DNA of 37,585 nt from CBFDBF01 sp050293315 (GTDB taxonomy: Bacteria > Pseudomonadota > Gammaproteobacteria > Chromatiales > Chromatiaceae): NCBI GenBank assembly GCA_050293315.1, contig JBNKMS010000017.1, positions 1-37,585 on the forward strand, written 5' to 3'. The translations under genes were made by a program, and so were the position numbers. Below are positions 9,007 to 17,656 of this stretch, piece by piece (position 1 is the first letter of the stretch; every line of letters starts with the position of its first letter). The notes beneath the pieces are model-generated. The model saw only the letters and a program-made list of their open reading frames with translations. It had not been told where the DNA came from and made no database searches.

Positions 9007-9678
9007 ATGTTAGGCACAGCACAAAAAATCAAAAAAATCGGATATTGCCAGAGCGAGCCGCACCAATGTGCCCGCAGTGAGAATGACTTGAAACAGAGAG
9101 AGATGATCATTCAACTACGTCAGCGCATCACAGAACTGGAGGCGATGATTGAACTGACCAGAGAAGAACTCGTTCGTGAGCGTCACCATGCTAACATTGA
9201 TCTACTTACAGGGATCCCCAATCGCCGCGCCTATGAGGCCCAGTTACAAGAGGAACGCATGCGTTGCCAAAGAGATGGCAAACCTCTATGCCTGGCCATC
9301 TGGGACATCGACCACTTTAAATCCATAAATGATCGATTCGGACATCAGTCCGGTGATAAAGTGTTAAAGTGCGTAGCGCAAAAGATAACCAACCGTCTAC
9401 GCCGCAGCGACTTTACCGCACGCTTTGGTGGGGAAGAGTTCATCTCTCTTTTACCAGATTGTGACACCAGCGATGCCGCACACCTGGCTGAGCAGCTGCG
9501 CAAAGAGATCAGCAATTGCGATCATGCTACTGATCTTGGATTAGTACAGATAACAATCTCATGTGGTATTGCCAGACTCTATCCAGGAGAAAACAGTGAG
9601 GCCTTCATAGCCCGTGCTGACGCAGCTCTCTATCAAGCCAAAAAACAGGGACGCGACAAGGTATGCCTGGCAAGCTAG
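9007..9678 (+). CDS. Diguanylate cyclase (GGEEF) with N-terminal coiled coil
   Basis: This is predicted to make cyclic di-GMP from two GTP. A short N-terminal region (1-25) leads to a coiled coil (about 26-60, ending TREELVRERHH) that should dimerise the catalytic part. The GGDEF domain follows, with DLLTGIPNRRAYE (65-77), the metal-binding DIDHFKSIND (100-109) and the active-site signature GGEEF (141-145). An RxxD inhibitory site (Arg132-Asp135) lies exactly five residues before the signature, so feedback inhibition by product is likely. There is no membrane segment or recognisable sensor domain, so it is probably cytoplasmic with an unknown input. A GGAG lies about ten bases before the ATG. 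It is divergent from baeS and convergent with the transporter genes. Confidence 0.92.
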   Translation: MLGTAQKIKKIGYCQSEPHQCARSENDLKQREMIIQLRQRITELEAMIELTREELVRERHHANIDLLTGIPNRRAYEAQLQEERMRCQRDGKPLCLAIWDIDHFKSINDRFGHQSGDKVLKCVAQKITNRLRRSDFTARFGGEEFISLLPDCDTSDAAHLAEQLRKEISNCDHATDLGLVQITISCGIARLYPGENSEAFIARADAALYQAKKQGRDKVCLAS

Positions 9679-9693
9679 CACATAGTTCCGAGA

Positions 9694-10110
9694 TCAGTGT
9701 GGCAGCCTCTGACGCATGGCTCCATACAGCCATGTCCCGTGCAGCGCACCGAGAAGAATAACAACTGCACCTAACGAACCTGCACCTACCAGAGCGAAAA
9801 TAGGTCCTGGACACAGACCAACAACCCCCCATCCCAGACCAAATATAAACCCACCGAGTGGATAGCGTACATCACCTTCGGCCTTCTGCAGTACAGTAAT
9901 GACACTCCCCTCCAGCGACTTGATGGCAGTGAAACGTGTTATCAATTTAGTACCGACAAATGCGGTGAGCACGGCGGTAATGATCACCCCATACATATGG
10001 AACGATTGGAAATGAAACATCTCCATAATGCGATACCAGGACGCCGCCTCCGATTTCATCAAGGCAAAACCAAATATAACCCCAGCCAATAGATAAGGTA
10101 GTTGTCTCAT
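9694..10110 (-). CDS. YeeE/YedE-family transporter, second half (PmpB-like)
   Basis: This small membrane protein of 138 residues has about four membrane helices and the conserved GLGWGVVGLCPGPIFALVGAG near the C-terminus. The cysteine in GLCPGP is a hallmark of YeeE/YedE sulfur transporters, where cysteines relay thiosulfate or similar sulfur species. The split arrangement, with a partner of 188 residues, matches PmpA/PmpB pairs in sulfur-metabolising bacteria. It starts four bases after the partner's stop, with AAAGGT inside the end of the upstream gene, so translation is likely coupled. The substrate is inferred from the family and from the nearby sulfur-metabolism operon. Confidence 0.85.
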   Translation of the reverse strand: MRQLPYLLAGVIFGFALMKSEAASWYRIMEMFHFQSFHMYGVIITAVLTAFVGTKLITRFTAIKSLEGSVITVLQKAEGDVRYPLGGFIFGLGWGVVGLCPGPIFALVGAGSLGAVVILLGALHGTWLYGAMRQRLPH

Positions 10111-10114
10111 TGCG

Positions 10115-10681
10115 TTATACCTTTAATATATATGGAGTAATGAAATGTGCAGCGACTATACCGCCGGTGAATATACCGAGCACAGCTTTTAGGGACTTCA
10201 GTTGCAGCGTAGCAAGACCGGTAATCGCATGTCCTGATGTACAACCTGATGCATAGCGCGTACCGAAACCGATTAGAATTCCGCTAACCGCCAATATAAA
10301 CAGGTTAACAGGGGTTAAATCATATAACTCAGACGGATAGAATCCGCTCCCCTGCCTGATCCCCCAATCCACCAACATCCTTTGGGTGGCATCTGATAGC
10401 TCAATAACCCCCGGATGCTCAAATACATATACCGCGAGAAAGCCACCGATAGCGACCCCGACGACAAAATAGATACACCAGCCGTACTGTTTCCAATCAT
10501 ATTGGAACATAGTGACGTTAATCCTCTTGGGTTGAGTCATAGCGCAAATATGCTCAAGGTTTTGCGACACGCCAAACGACTTACTGCCAATAATCAGCAT
10601 CAGCGGCACCATCGATCCGATAATCGGGCCGGCCACATACCATGGCCAGGGTCCACTTAACCAGGCAAACAACTGTTCCAT
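10115..10681 (-). CDS. YeeE/YedE-family transporter, first half (PmpA-like)
   Basis: This integral membrane protein of 188 residues has about five helices. The signature GTRYASGCTSGHAITG places it in the YeeE/YedE family; the Cys in SGCTSGH is the conserved sulfur-relay residue. It is the first gene of a two-gene unit with the PmpB-like half, and together they make one full-length YeeE/YedE transporter. A good GAGGAGA lies five bases before the ATG. The family imports thiosulfate or related sulfur compounds, which fits a cell carrying an Hdr/TusA operon 4 kb away, but the actual substrate and direction are not shown by sequence. Confidence 0.87.
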   Translation of the reverse strand: MEQLFAWLSGPWPWYVAGPIIGSMVPLMLIIGSKSFGVSQNLEHICAMTQPKRINVTMFQYDWKQYGWCIYFVVGVAIGGFLAVYVFEHPGVIELSDATQRMLVDWGIRQGSGFYPSELYDLTPVNLFILAVSGILIGFGTRYASGCTSGHAITGLATLQLKSLKAVLGIFTGGIVAAHFITPYILKV

Positions 10682-10982
10682 TACTTCTCCTCAAAAATAA
10701 CGCTATTACCCTGCTACAAACATATACCCACAGCTACACTTCCCAATCCGGACAAGTGATTATCTCAATTCGATCAAAAAGATTGTGCGAGACGTCTAAG
10801 AGACAACGGCTAATGGCGCGGGTAACGGTCGACTTTCACTGATCAAAATAATACTCTCATTCCCATGCAGAGCCAGAGAACAAGCTTAATCAGGTGTTAG
10901 TTTATGGTCAGATTCAACGGACTACAACTGCATCAGCACTGGATGATTATATGGGTCAATAGATAGAGCTTTATCTAACTAA
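10682..10982. other. Intergenic region upstream of the YeeE/YedE pair (about 300 bp)
   Basis: It should carry the promoter of the transporter pair, which reads leftwards from 10681. It is AT-rich with no dyad long enough to call an operator and no conserved coding sequence. Nothing further was recognised. Confidence 0.5.
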
Positions 10983-11021
10983 CAAAAGCGGCCCTCCACA
11001 TCTGTGGAAGGCCGCTTTGAT
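10983..11021 (-). terminator. Rho-independent terminator of the chemoreceptor gene
   Basis: A long hairpin pairs AAAGCGGCC with GGCCGCTTT and continues inward with TCCACA/TGTGGA, with one mismatch. In the minus-strand sense it ends in a T run. It lies just beyond the stop codon at 11036. Confidence 0.88.
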
Positions 11022-11035
11022 CAAAATACCGGACC

Positions 11036-12634
11036 CTAGTTATTGAACTGCAAGACCAACTCTTGGAGATGTTTCGCCATCTTGGCCAGATCTGAGCCTT
11101 CAGCTGCCACCTCCCGAGATGCTCGAGTGGAGTGCTCGGAGAGGTCATTGATAGAGACCACATTGCGGTTCATCTCTTCCGCAACCGAACTCTGCTCTTC
11201 GGCGGCAGTGGCGATCTGAATATTCATCTGATGGATTGTAGTAACCGCCTCTGCAATTGAATCCAGGGCCTGTTCAGTCTCATCCGCCTGACTGACAGCG
11301 ACTCCAGCCTGATCACGTCCGCGTCCCATCACATCAACCGCCCCACCAATACCGGCTTGAAGATGCTCTATCATATCGCGGATCTCGGTTGTCGACTCCT
11401 GGGTACGCTGAGCCAAGGTACGCACCTCATCAGCCACCACTGCAAACCCACGTCCCTGCTCTCCTGCCCTGGCCGCCTCAATAGCTGCATTGAGTGCCAG
11501 CAGATTGGTCTGTTCAGCGATACTACTGATTACATCCATGATACCGCTGATCTTGTCACTATCACCCTTCAATTGATCTATCACTTGCGCCGTTTGCTCT
11601 ACCTCCTTGGCGAGGTTATGGATAGTATTACGGGTATTGACCACCAACTCCTTACCGGCCTTGGTTTTACTGTCTGATTCTTCAGCGGCAGTGGCTGCAT
11701 CGCCGGTACTCTTGGCCACCTCCTGAACCGAGGCCACCATCTCATTCATGGCTGTTGCCACCTGGGTCGTCTCACCCTGTTGCATCTCCATGTCCTGCAG
11801 TGCCACATTGCCATTGGTCGAAAGCTGTTCGGCCGATGCGGCGAGCGACATAGAGGCCTCGGTGAAGTGACCAAACACCGTATTCAGACGCGCCTGTAGC
11901 AGTTTTACCGCCTGCAGTACCTGCCCCATATCATCATTGTGCGGCGTCTCTATACGTTGATGTAATTTTCCGCCGGCCATGCCGTGCAACAAACTCCTGA
12001 TCTTGCCTAGAGGATTAACCAGGGAGTGTACCGTCAGGTAACCGATAGCGATAATGGCCACAAGCGTAACGCTACAAAACCCTAGAATGATACCGCTAGC
12101 AGCGCCCATTAGAGTGGCAACGCCAATCGCAATTACCATCAGGGCCAGAAATGCCAGCGCTGAAAACAACCGTGCCTTGATGCTGATATCGTTTAGACTG
12201 TGCCGTTTCGGTAATTTGCTTATTTTCTTTTCACGCAACTTACGGTAAAGCTCATTTGCATTATTTACATCAACCCTGTCCGGGCGTGTGCGTACTGACT
12301 GATAGCCCACCAGGCTGTCACCTTCGTAGACAGGGGTGACATAGGCGTCAACCCAATAATTGTCTCCATTTTTGCAGCGATTATTAACAATGCCGCGCCA
12401 TGGTTTTCCGCCCTGAATCGTATCCCACAGGTCTTTGAATGCCTCCGGCGGCATATCCGGGTGACGTACGATATTGTGGTTTTTACCTATTAATTCATCA
12501 CGCGAAAAACCGCTGATTTCAACGAAATCATCATTGGCGTACGTGATTATGCCTTTCAGGTCGGTCGTGGAAATGATAACCCTTTCTTCTCCATAGGTTT
12601 TTTCCTTCCCAGTTACCGGTTCATTTATTTTCAC
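11036..12634 (-). CDS. PAS-containing methyl-accepting chemotaxis protein (Aer-like)
   Basis: This is a 532-residue chemoreceptor with an Aer-type layout. An N-terminal PAS domain (about 15-125) includes YANDDFVEISGFSRDELIGK and NIVRHPDMPPEAFKDLW, the wording typical of energy/redox-sensing Aer proteins. A short linker and a membrane hairpin (about 155-205, two adjacent helices with almost no periplasmic loop) follow, then a HAMP-like segment and the long signalling domain. The signalling tip carries AARAGEQGRGFAVVADEVR. Because it lacks a ligand-binding periplasmic domain, it probably senses redox state or oxygen through a PAS-bound FAD. The GTG start has AGGAG seven bases upstream. No CheW/CheA genes are nearby, so it is an orphan receptor. 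Confidence 0.92.
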   Translation of the reverse strand: MKINEPVTGKEKTYGEERVIISTTDLKGIITYANDDFVEISGFSRDELIGKNHNIVRHPDMPPEAFKDLWDTIQGGKPWRGIVNNRCKNGDNYWVDAYVTPVYEGDSLVGYQSVRTRPDRVDVNNANELYRKLREKKISKLPKRHSLNDISIKARLFSALAFLALMVIAIGVATLMGAASGIILGFCSVTLVAIIAIGYLTVHSLVNPLGKIRSLLHGMAGGKLHQRIETPHNDDMGQVLQAVKLLQARLNTVFGHFTEASMSLAASAEQLSTNGNVALQDMEMQQGETTQVATAMNEMVASVQEVAKSTGDAATAAEESDSKTKAGKELVVNTRNTIHNLAKEVEQTAQVIDQLKGDSDKISGIMDVISSIAEQTNLLALNAAIEAARAGEQGRGFAVVADEVRTLAQRTQESTTEIRDMIEHLQAGIGGAVDVMGRGRDQAGVAVSQADETEQALDSIAEAVTTIHQMNIQIATAAEEQSSVAEEMNRNVVSINDLSEHSTRASREVAAEGSDLAKMAKHLQELVLQFNN

Positions 12635-12934
12635 ACATCTTCTCCTGTTCGGTATCGACTTCAGAGTCTTCGCACAATCTGCTTAACAGTGGCTGTACTT
12701 AGAGCACCACCAAGCTTGCACTATATGAGCGCCGTCTCCCCCTTCTGTGAGACCGGCCTCACGAGTAGTATTAGCGGTAATTAACTTGATTTCTTTAGTG
12801 GTAGTTTTGGTGGGTATGCTATGGCCCACCAGGTTTTGACGGGGCCTGTCCCCACCCCACGCCCTGCGTGAAGTAGAGACAGCGGCTACGCTGAATGTTG
12901 AGCGATAGAGGCAGGAAAAGGTACTAACAACCTA
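12635..12934. other. Intergenic region with a small hairpin (300 bp)
   Basis: This stretch holds the upstream region of the chemoreceptor and the downstream region of the small membrane protein gene. A seven-base inverted repeat, TGGTGGG (12808-12814) and CCCACCA (12825-12831), could form a short hairpin but has no T run. No coding sequence was recognised. Confidence 0.5.
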
Positions 12935-13222
12935 CTATTTGTAGAGGCTCTCCAGCTCCTCTTTCTCCTTCTGCAGGCGGGCCTTTTCCAGGGAGAGACG
13001 AAGGATTTTAGAGGCGCCCCAGATCATAATTGCCGCGCCAATAGCCAGGAGCAGATAGACAACTGTCAGATTATTAAGGACTGGGAGAAAGGCATCGCCA
13101 TTAGCGGCAAATATCGCATATAACGCCAATCCAACCACGATGGCTCCTGGGGACTCCAGGATAGATACCCGCACAATCTCCTTATCTATCTCTTTTATCC
13201 GTTGCTCTAGATCAGATATCAC
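12935..13222 (-). CDS. Small two-helix membrane protein, unknown function
   Basis: This 95-residue protein has an N-terminal amphipathic, charged helix (ISDLEQRIKEIDKEIVRV) and two hydrophobic segments (about 24-43 and 50-70). A strongly charged coiled-coil C-terminus (RLSLEKARLQKEKEELESL) follows. The frame is open to a TTG at 13237, but a GAGGG sits eight bases before the GTG at 13222, which I take as the start. I do not recognise a named family. The coiled coil suggests partner binding or oligomerisation at the inner membrane. It is transcribed alone as far as can be seen. Confidence 0.65.
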   Translation of the reverse strand: MISDLEQRIKEIDKEIVRVSILESPGAIVVGLALYAIFAANGDAFLPVLNNLTVVYLLLAIGAAIMIWGASKILRLSLEKARLQKEKEELESLYK

Positions 13223-13457
13223 CGTAAAAACCCTCAATCTCTTGCTAGTAAATATGTCTGTAGATCCCTATCTTGCCCCATAAGATAGCAGCTTATCTAA
13301 GCCCTGTCCCTGCACTGAACATAGGTTGCTTCTGCTATTTACTCCGCTCCTCGCCTTTTCCACATGTGAAGGAGGTATATATTTCATTAACAATCCTGGA
13401 AAATAGCATTAAGTAATCATCTGTTTATATCCGCTTTATCCCAAATACATTGAACTC

Positions 13458-14312
13458 ATGAGTATCATCTTAGTAACACTCCTTATTCTCCTAACCATAG
13501 TCGTACTATTTCCAGTGGTGCTGCATCTGGCCTATACGGCCCCCAGGATAAAAGAGAGCACCACTCCAGAGCAGCACGGACTGCCTTATACGGAGCACTA
13601 CATCAACAGCGTGAAGGGAAAGCGGCTCTTTGCCTGGCTGATACCTGCCGAGGAGAGCTGCTGTACCCTGGTAATGGTCCATGGATGGGGTGCCAACGCG
13701 GAGATGATGCTGCCCTTGGCCGACCCATTCCATCAGGCCGGTATGGATGTACTGCTGTATGACGCCCGCAACCATGGCAACAGCGATAGTGATAGCTTCT
13801 CCTCCATGCCTCGCTTCGCAGAAGATCTGGAAAAGATACTGCAGTGGTTAAAACAGAGGAATCCAGATAACCAGGTCGTGGTACTTGGTCACTCGGTAGG
13901 TGCTGCAGCATCAATCCTCGCCGCCTCACATGGTGCGGATATAGATCTGGTAATCAGTGTCTCAGGCTTTGCCCACCCCAGACTCATGATGAACCGCCAT
14001 CTGGACCGTCCCTGGCTGCCCAGCTTTTTGCGCCCCCTTATCCTTGAATATATTCAGTGGGTCATAGGCTTTCGCTTCGATGATATCGCCCCGATGAACC
14101 GCATATCTCATGTTCACTGCCCGGTACTACTGGCCCATGGCAGTGCCGACACAACCGTGCCGATTGAAGACATGCATCTGATTGCCACCAGCAGCACAGA
14201 TGAGCGGCCGGTGCAGATACTAGCTGTCGAGGGTGCTGAACATGACTCAGTAGAGCACTTTAGACGGCACGCAGATAAACTTATTGCGTTTGTTAAAGAT
14301 AATATGGAGTGA
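13458..14312 (+). CDS. Alpha/beta-hydrolase, membrane-anchored
   Basis: This 284-residue serine hydrolase has the alpha/beta fold. An N-terminal hydrophobic helix (about 3-25) probably anchors it in the inner membrane. The body has the oxyanion-region motif VMVHGWGAN (72-80), the strand-turn LLYDARNHGNSD, the nucleophile elbow GHSVGA with Ser146, and the likely acid and base Asp231 (HGSADTTVP) and His262 (EGAEHDS). A lid-like insert lies between about 172 and 215. The substrate is unknown; esterase, lipase or peptidase-like roles are possible. Its stop is only 13 bp from the end of the convergent HdrB-like gene, so the transcripts probably overlap. No obvious partner gene is on the same strand. 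Confidence 0.85.
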   Translation: MSIILVTLLILLTIVVLFPVVLHLAYTAPRIKESTTPEQHGLPYTEHYINSVKGKRLFAWLIPAEESCCTLVMVHGWGANAEMMLPLADPFHQAGMDVLLYDARNHGNSDSDSFSSMPRFAEDLEKILQWLKQRNPDNQVVVLGHSVGAAASILAASHGADIDLVISVSGFAHPRLMMNRHLDRPWLPSFLRPLILEYIQWVIGFRFDDIAPMNRISHVHCPVLLAHGSADTTVPIEDMHLIATSSTDERPVQILAVEGAEHDSVEHFRRHADKLIAFVKDNME

Positions 14313-14325
14313 GACTGGCGGAAAT

Positions 14326-15297
14326 TTAAGCTGACCCACCTAAACGACGCGCGGCCAGGGTGCTGGAGATGTCGTTGATGACCAGCCTGTCACCGGCAGC
14401 CTTCCTGAGGTTCACCAGGCAGACCGGACACATGGTAACCACGTTTTTCCCCTTGGCTTCGAGTTGATCAGTGCGGATTCCGGAGATTCGATGCGCCTCG
14501 GCCGGGATCAGCGACTCCAACGGTCCGCCACAGCAATGAGTTGATTTACCTGACAATTCCGGTTCCAACACGGTCAGTCCAGCTGCCCGCAGCAGCTCGC
14601 GTGGTTGTGCACATACATTCTCGTAACGCGCATAGACACAGGAGTCATGCACCACGACCTCCTCATTGACCGACTCCATGGCCTCAGGCTGCGCCTCTGC
14701 CAGCACTTCAAGGTAGCTTTTGACCTCAATATCGAAGTCTGCAACGAAGTGTGGATAGGCCGTGCGAAATGTCTTGGTGGTATGTGGGTCCACAGTGATT
14801 ATACGCTCCACTCCAAGATTTTTTAGATGCTCTGCCACCTTGCGGGCATGCTCACCGAAGGACTCATCCAGTCCGTCATCATATAGCAGAGCACCGGCAT
14901 ACAGCTCATCTTCATACAGATAGCCAAACTTAACATCGGCGTCCCGTAGCAGCCCGACGATGTCGCGCAGTATCTGGTTGGACTGCTGCAGTTTCTCCTT
15001 TGACGCAGTGATGCCCATAAAAAATGACATGCTTATAAATTTGTTGATCAGGCGTCCAATACCGAAGAATTTAGTCAAAAACGAGTTTTCCATCATGGCT
15101 ATCTGCGAGGAGATGGCATCGATCGCCGGAATCATCTGATACATGTGCCCGGTGTAGATAACCGTCTTGCCGCCGCGTGGCAGATCAAGCCCGTCGGCCC
15201 AACCGGTAGCTGTCTTCTTGGACAGTGGCAGAACACTGCCGCGTTTGCGCGCATTGTCAGCGAATATTCCTAGAATGGGTGCAATAGGTATAGGCAT
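14326..15297 (-). CDS. HdrB-like protein with only one intact CCG domain
   Basis: This is the last gene of the Hdr operon. It belongs to the HdrB/HdrD-type CCG (cysteine-rich) family, whose members normally have two CCG domains binding non-cubane [4Fe-4S] clusters that reduce or oxidise disulfides. Here the C-terminal domain is intact: Cys220 (HDSC), Cys229, CCGG (255-256) and CPVC (290-293). The N-terminal domain keeps the fold-like stretch VIYTGHMYQMIP but has His/Met where the first Cys should be. The whole protein has no cysteine before residue 220, so at most one non-cubane cluster can be bound. It starts 12 bp after hdrC ends, with a modest AGGAAG. It may be a single-cluster disulfide or sulfur-carrier oxidoreductase; that is inference. 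Confidence 0.85.
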   Translation of the reverse strand: MPIPIAPILGIFADNARKRGSVLPLSKKTATGWADGLDLPRGGKTVIYTGHMYQMIPAIDAISSQIAMMENSFLTKFFGIGRLINKFISMSFFMGITASKEKLQQSNQILRDIVGLLRDADVKFGYLYEDELYAGALLYDDGLDESFGEHARKVAEHLKNLGVERIITVDPHTTKTFRTAYPHFVADFDIEVKSYLEVLAEAQPEAMESVNEEVVVHDSCVYARYENVCAQPRELLRAAGLTVLEPELSGKSTHCCGGPLESLIPAEAHRISGIRTDQLEAKGKNVVTMCPVCLVNLRKAAGDRLVINDISSTLAARRLGGSA

Positions 15298-15309
15298 ATG
15301 ACGATCTTC

Positions 15310-15615
15310 CTATTTCAGGCCAAACTGTCTTACGTTGACCAAATGGCGGAGGGTGCGCATGTTCTCCGCAATATGGACACCCTGCGGACAGTTCTCTTCG
15401 CACATACGACAAAGCAGACAGGAAAAGATCTGCGTGTAATTGTCGCGCAGTGTATCTTCAAGCCCGAGCATCACCTCGCGGAACAGTTTGCGCGGGAGTA
15501 TTTCGTACCCCAGCGGACAGAGCGCCGTACATGTTCCGCAGTGGTAACACGCCCCGGCGTTGAATCCCTTCTCTCTTTTCAAACTGGCCGCAAATTCCGA
15601 TGAAATCTTGGTCAT
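15310..15615 (-). CDS. HdrC-like two-[4Fe-4S] ferredoxin subunit
   Basis: This 101-residue iron-sulfur protein has two complete CxxCxxCxxxCP motifs at 23-34 (CYHCGTCTALCP) and 66-77 (CLLCRMCEENCP), the HdrC arrangement. It should hand electrons between the HdrA-type flavoprotein and the HdrB-like subunit encoded next. It is much shorter than methanogen HdrC, consisting of little more than the two clusters, which is common in bacterial homologues. An AGGAG lies eight bases before the ATG. It lies 35 bp after the small winged-helix gene and 12 bp before hdrB. No membrane segment is present, so the complex is probably cytoplasmic, unlike Qmo or Dsr complexes with membrane subunits. Confidence 0.9.
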   Translation of the reverse strand: MTKISSEFAASLKREKGFNAGACYHCGTCTALCPLGYEILPRKLFREVMLGLEDTLRDNYTQIFSCLLCRMCEENCPQGVHIAENMRTLRHLVNVRQFGLK

Positions 15616-15650
15616 TAATTATCTCCTCGCCAACTCATGCGGAATCATGC

Positions 15651-15911
15651 CTAAGGTTGCTCAGTGAGTTCATATTTAAAGTATCCATCTACATCCGGGC
15701 GACCGACCTCTTCGATCAGGCCGTAGCGGCGCATACCAAACAGCCAGACCGTTACCTCCCGGGTTGAGTAGTTCAGGCCCTCGGCAAGCTCCGGGATGGT
15801 CTTCGGCTCCTGTTTGAGCAGGGCCGCGATACGATCTCTCATGACCATTTCGTCTTGAGCGATGTCTAGCATATCCCGCAGTTTTTCTGTCTGATTGCAG
15901 CTCATGGTCAT
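15651..15911 (-). CDS. Small winged-helix-like protein inside the Hdr operon
   Basis: This 86-residue protein has a helical N-terminus (LRDMLDIAQDEMVMRDRIAALL) followed by a probable winged helix. TIPELAEGLNYSTREVTVWLFGMRRYGLIEEV looks like helix-turn-helix plus a recognition helix, and DVDGYFKYEL like the wing. Its start codon overlaps the hdrA stop (ATGA), so it is translated with HdrA. It could be a local transcription factor, but its position between hdrA and hdrC, its coupling to hdrA and its lack of a promoter of its own also fit a structural subunit or adaptor that reuses the fold. I do not recognise a named family. Confidence 0.75.
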   Translation of the reverse strand: MTMSCNQTEKLRDMLDIAQDEMVMRDRIAALLKQEPKTIPELAEGLNYSTREVTVWLFGMRRYGLIEEVGRPDVDGYFKYELTEQP

Positions 15912-17656
15912 GCCGTCTCCTTAAGGCTTGCATCGATCATTGCCAGAATCTGGTCTTCGCGGAAGCCTTCAATATCGATCGCATTCTGCTCACAAACAGG
16001 TACACAACCCCCCTCGCCCTTACATGAGGACTCAAGCACCATCGCCACCTCCTTGTCGCCCAGTTGCACTTTTTCGATTGCGCCATACGGGCAGGCCTTA
16101 AGACACTCTTCACACCAGACGCACTTAGAGGTATCGATTTTTGCAACCAATGGCTCCAGATTCAGATAGCCTTTTTTCAGTACAGCACCGGTCCTGGCTA
16201 CTGCGGCCAGAGAGGAGGCAACGCTTTCGGCCATATTCTTGGGGCCTTGTGCGGTGCCGGCGATGCACACGCCATCGATGGCAGTCTCAACCGGGCGTAA
16301 CTTGATATGTATCTCGTTGTAAAACCCATCCTTGCTCTTGGGTACCTTCAGCACTTCGTTAAGTGCATAGTTATCTCTGGGTGTCATGCCTGTTGCCAGC
16401 ACCACCAGGTCGGCATTGATCTCCAACTCTTCATCATCTTCAAATAGGGTGTCTTTGACCTTGATTGCCAAACGGCCATCGCGCTGCTCCACCTGTGGCG
16501 GCTGTTGTGGATCCCAGCGCAGGAACAGAGCACCATCATTGCGGGCATTTGCAAACACGGTTTCCAGATGTCCATAGGTACGGACATCACGATAGAGGTG
16601 ATACTGATTGATGGTCTGGCCAGATCTCTCTTCAAACTCGTGCAGCAGACTACCGCTGAAGGCCGTAGCCATGCAGCAGAAGCGTGAGCAGTGGGTGTTG
16701 GGCTCTGGATATGTTTCGCTCTGCGTCTGGCGACTGCCGACACAGTAGATGAAGACCACATCCCGCACCGGTTTGCCGTTGTAGGTCAGGACCTCTTCGT
16801 CGGCCTCAAGCATCTGCCGGAACTCAAGTAGCGGAACCACACCAGGTGCGCCCCAGCCATATTCACCCTGTTGTGGTTCATATGGGGTAAAACCGGTGGT
16901 AGCAATGATTGCCCCAACATTTAGTGAGACATCCTCTTTACCGTTGAGACTGACAGTGGCGGTGAAGTCGCCGATATGGCCGCTCTTGCCCGTCAGCTCG
17001 GCATTGGTATAGAGCATAATGTTCTGATTACTCTTGATCTGCCCTAACAACTCAGCAACCACATCAGGACCATACTGATTGTCTGGGCCCATGCGCCCAA
17101 CCTGTGAGGCCCAGCCACCAGGCTCATTTTCGCGCTCGATAAGATAGACCGACAGCCCCATGCCTGCGAGCGATATTGCAGCGCGCATGCCGGCCACGCC
17201 GGCCCCCACCACCAGAACGCGCGGTTGGGTCTCGATCCGAATGGCGTCCAGCGGATTGGTCAAGGCGCACTTAGCCACCCCGGCACGTACAATGTTGACG
17301 CCCTTCTCGGTGGCACCGGCCTGCTCACCCTTATGCACCCAGGAGCACTGCTCGCGGATATTCACATGCACATACTGGTAGGGATTGAGTCCGGCACGCT
17401 GCGCCATAGCGCGGAATGTATAGAGGTGAAGTTTCGGGGAACAGGAGGCGATCACCAGACCATCCAGATTGTTCTCCTTAATCTCGTCGATCATCTCCTG
17501 TTGCGATGCATCTGAGCAGGCGAACAGATGGGTCTGTGTAATCTCAACATCGGATTCGCCTTTGAGTGTCTCCGCAACCTTCTTTACGTCCACATAGTCG
17601 GAGATGTTTCCGCCACAGTGGCATACGTAGACGCCGATTCGTCGCTTATCTGTCAT
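15908..17656 (-). CDS. HdrA-like FAD/iron-sulfur subunit
   Basis: This 582-residue heterodisulfide-reductase A-type flavoprotein is the electron hub of the complex. It starts with the HdrA N-terminal signature YVCHCGGNI (10-18), continues with SCSPKLH and a conserved Cys104, then the dinucleotide fold VLVVGAGVAGMRAA (147-160) for FAD. A central CSRFCCM cysteine cluster and the second nucleotide motif ATGMTPRDNY follow. The C-terminus has two [4Fe-4S] motifs: CVWCEECLKACP from 512 and the irregular CKGEGGCVPVC from 545. The ATG overlaps the stop of the larger HdrA gene (ATGA), with AAGGGG six bases upstream. With HdrB and HdrC it forms the recognisable Hdr core. Bifurcation is possible in the family but cannot be claimed here. 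Confidence 0.93.
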   Translation of the reverse strand: MTDKRRIGVYVCHCGGNISDYVDVKKVAETLKGESDVEITQTHLFACSDASQQEMIDEIKENNLDGLVIASCSPKLHLYTFRAMAQRAGLNPYQYVHVNIREQCSWVHKGEQAGATEKGVNIVRAGVAKCALTNPLDAIRIETQPRVLVVGAGVAGMRAAISLAGMGLSVYLIERENEPGGWASQVGRMGPDNQYGPDVVAELLGQIKSNQNIMLYTNAELTGKSGHIGDFTATVSLNGKEDVSLNVGAIIATTGFTPYEPQQGEYGWGAPGVVPLLEFRQMLEADEEVLTYNGKPVRDVVFIYCVGSRQTQSETYPEPNTHCSRFCCMATAFSGSLLHEFEERSGQTINQYHLYRDVRTYGHLETVFANARNDGALFLRWDPQQPPQVEQRDGRLAIKVKDTLFEDDEELEINADLVVLATGMTPRDNYALNEVLKVPKSKDGFYNEIHIKLRPVETAIDGVCIAGTAQGPKNMAESVASSLAAVARTGAVLKKGYLNLEPLVAKIDTSKCVWCEECLKACPYGAIEKVQLGDKEVAMVLESSCKGEGGCVPVCEQNAIDIEGFREDQILAMIDASLKETA

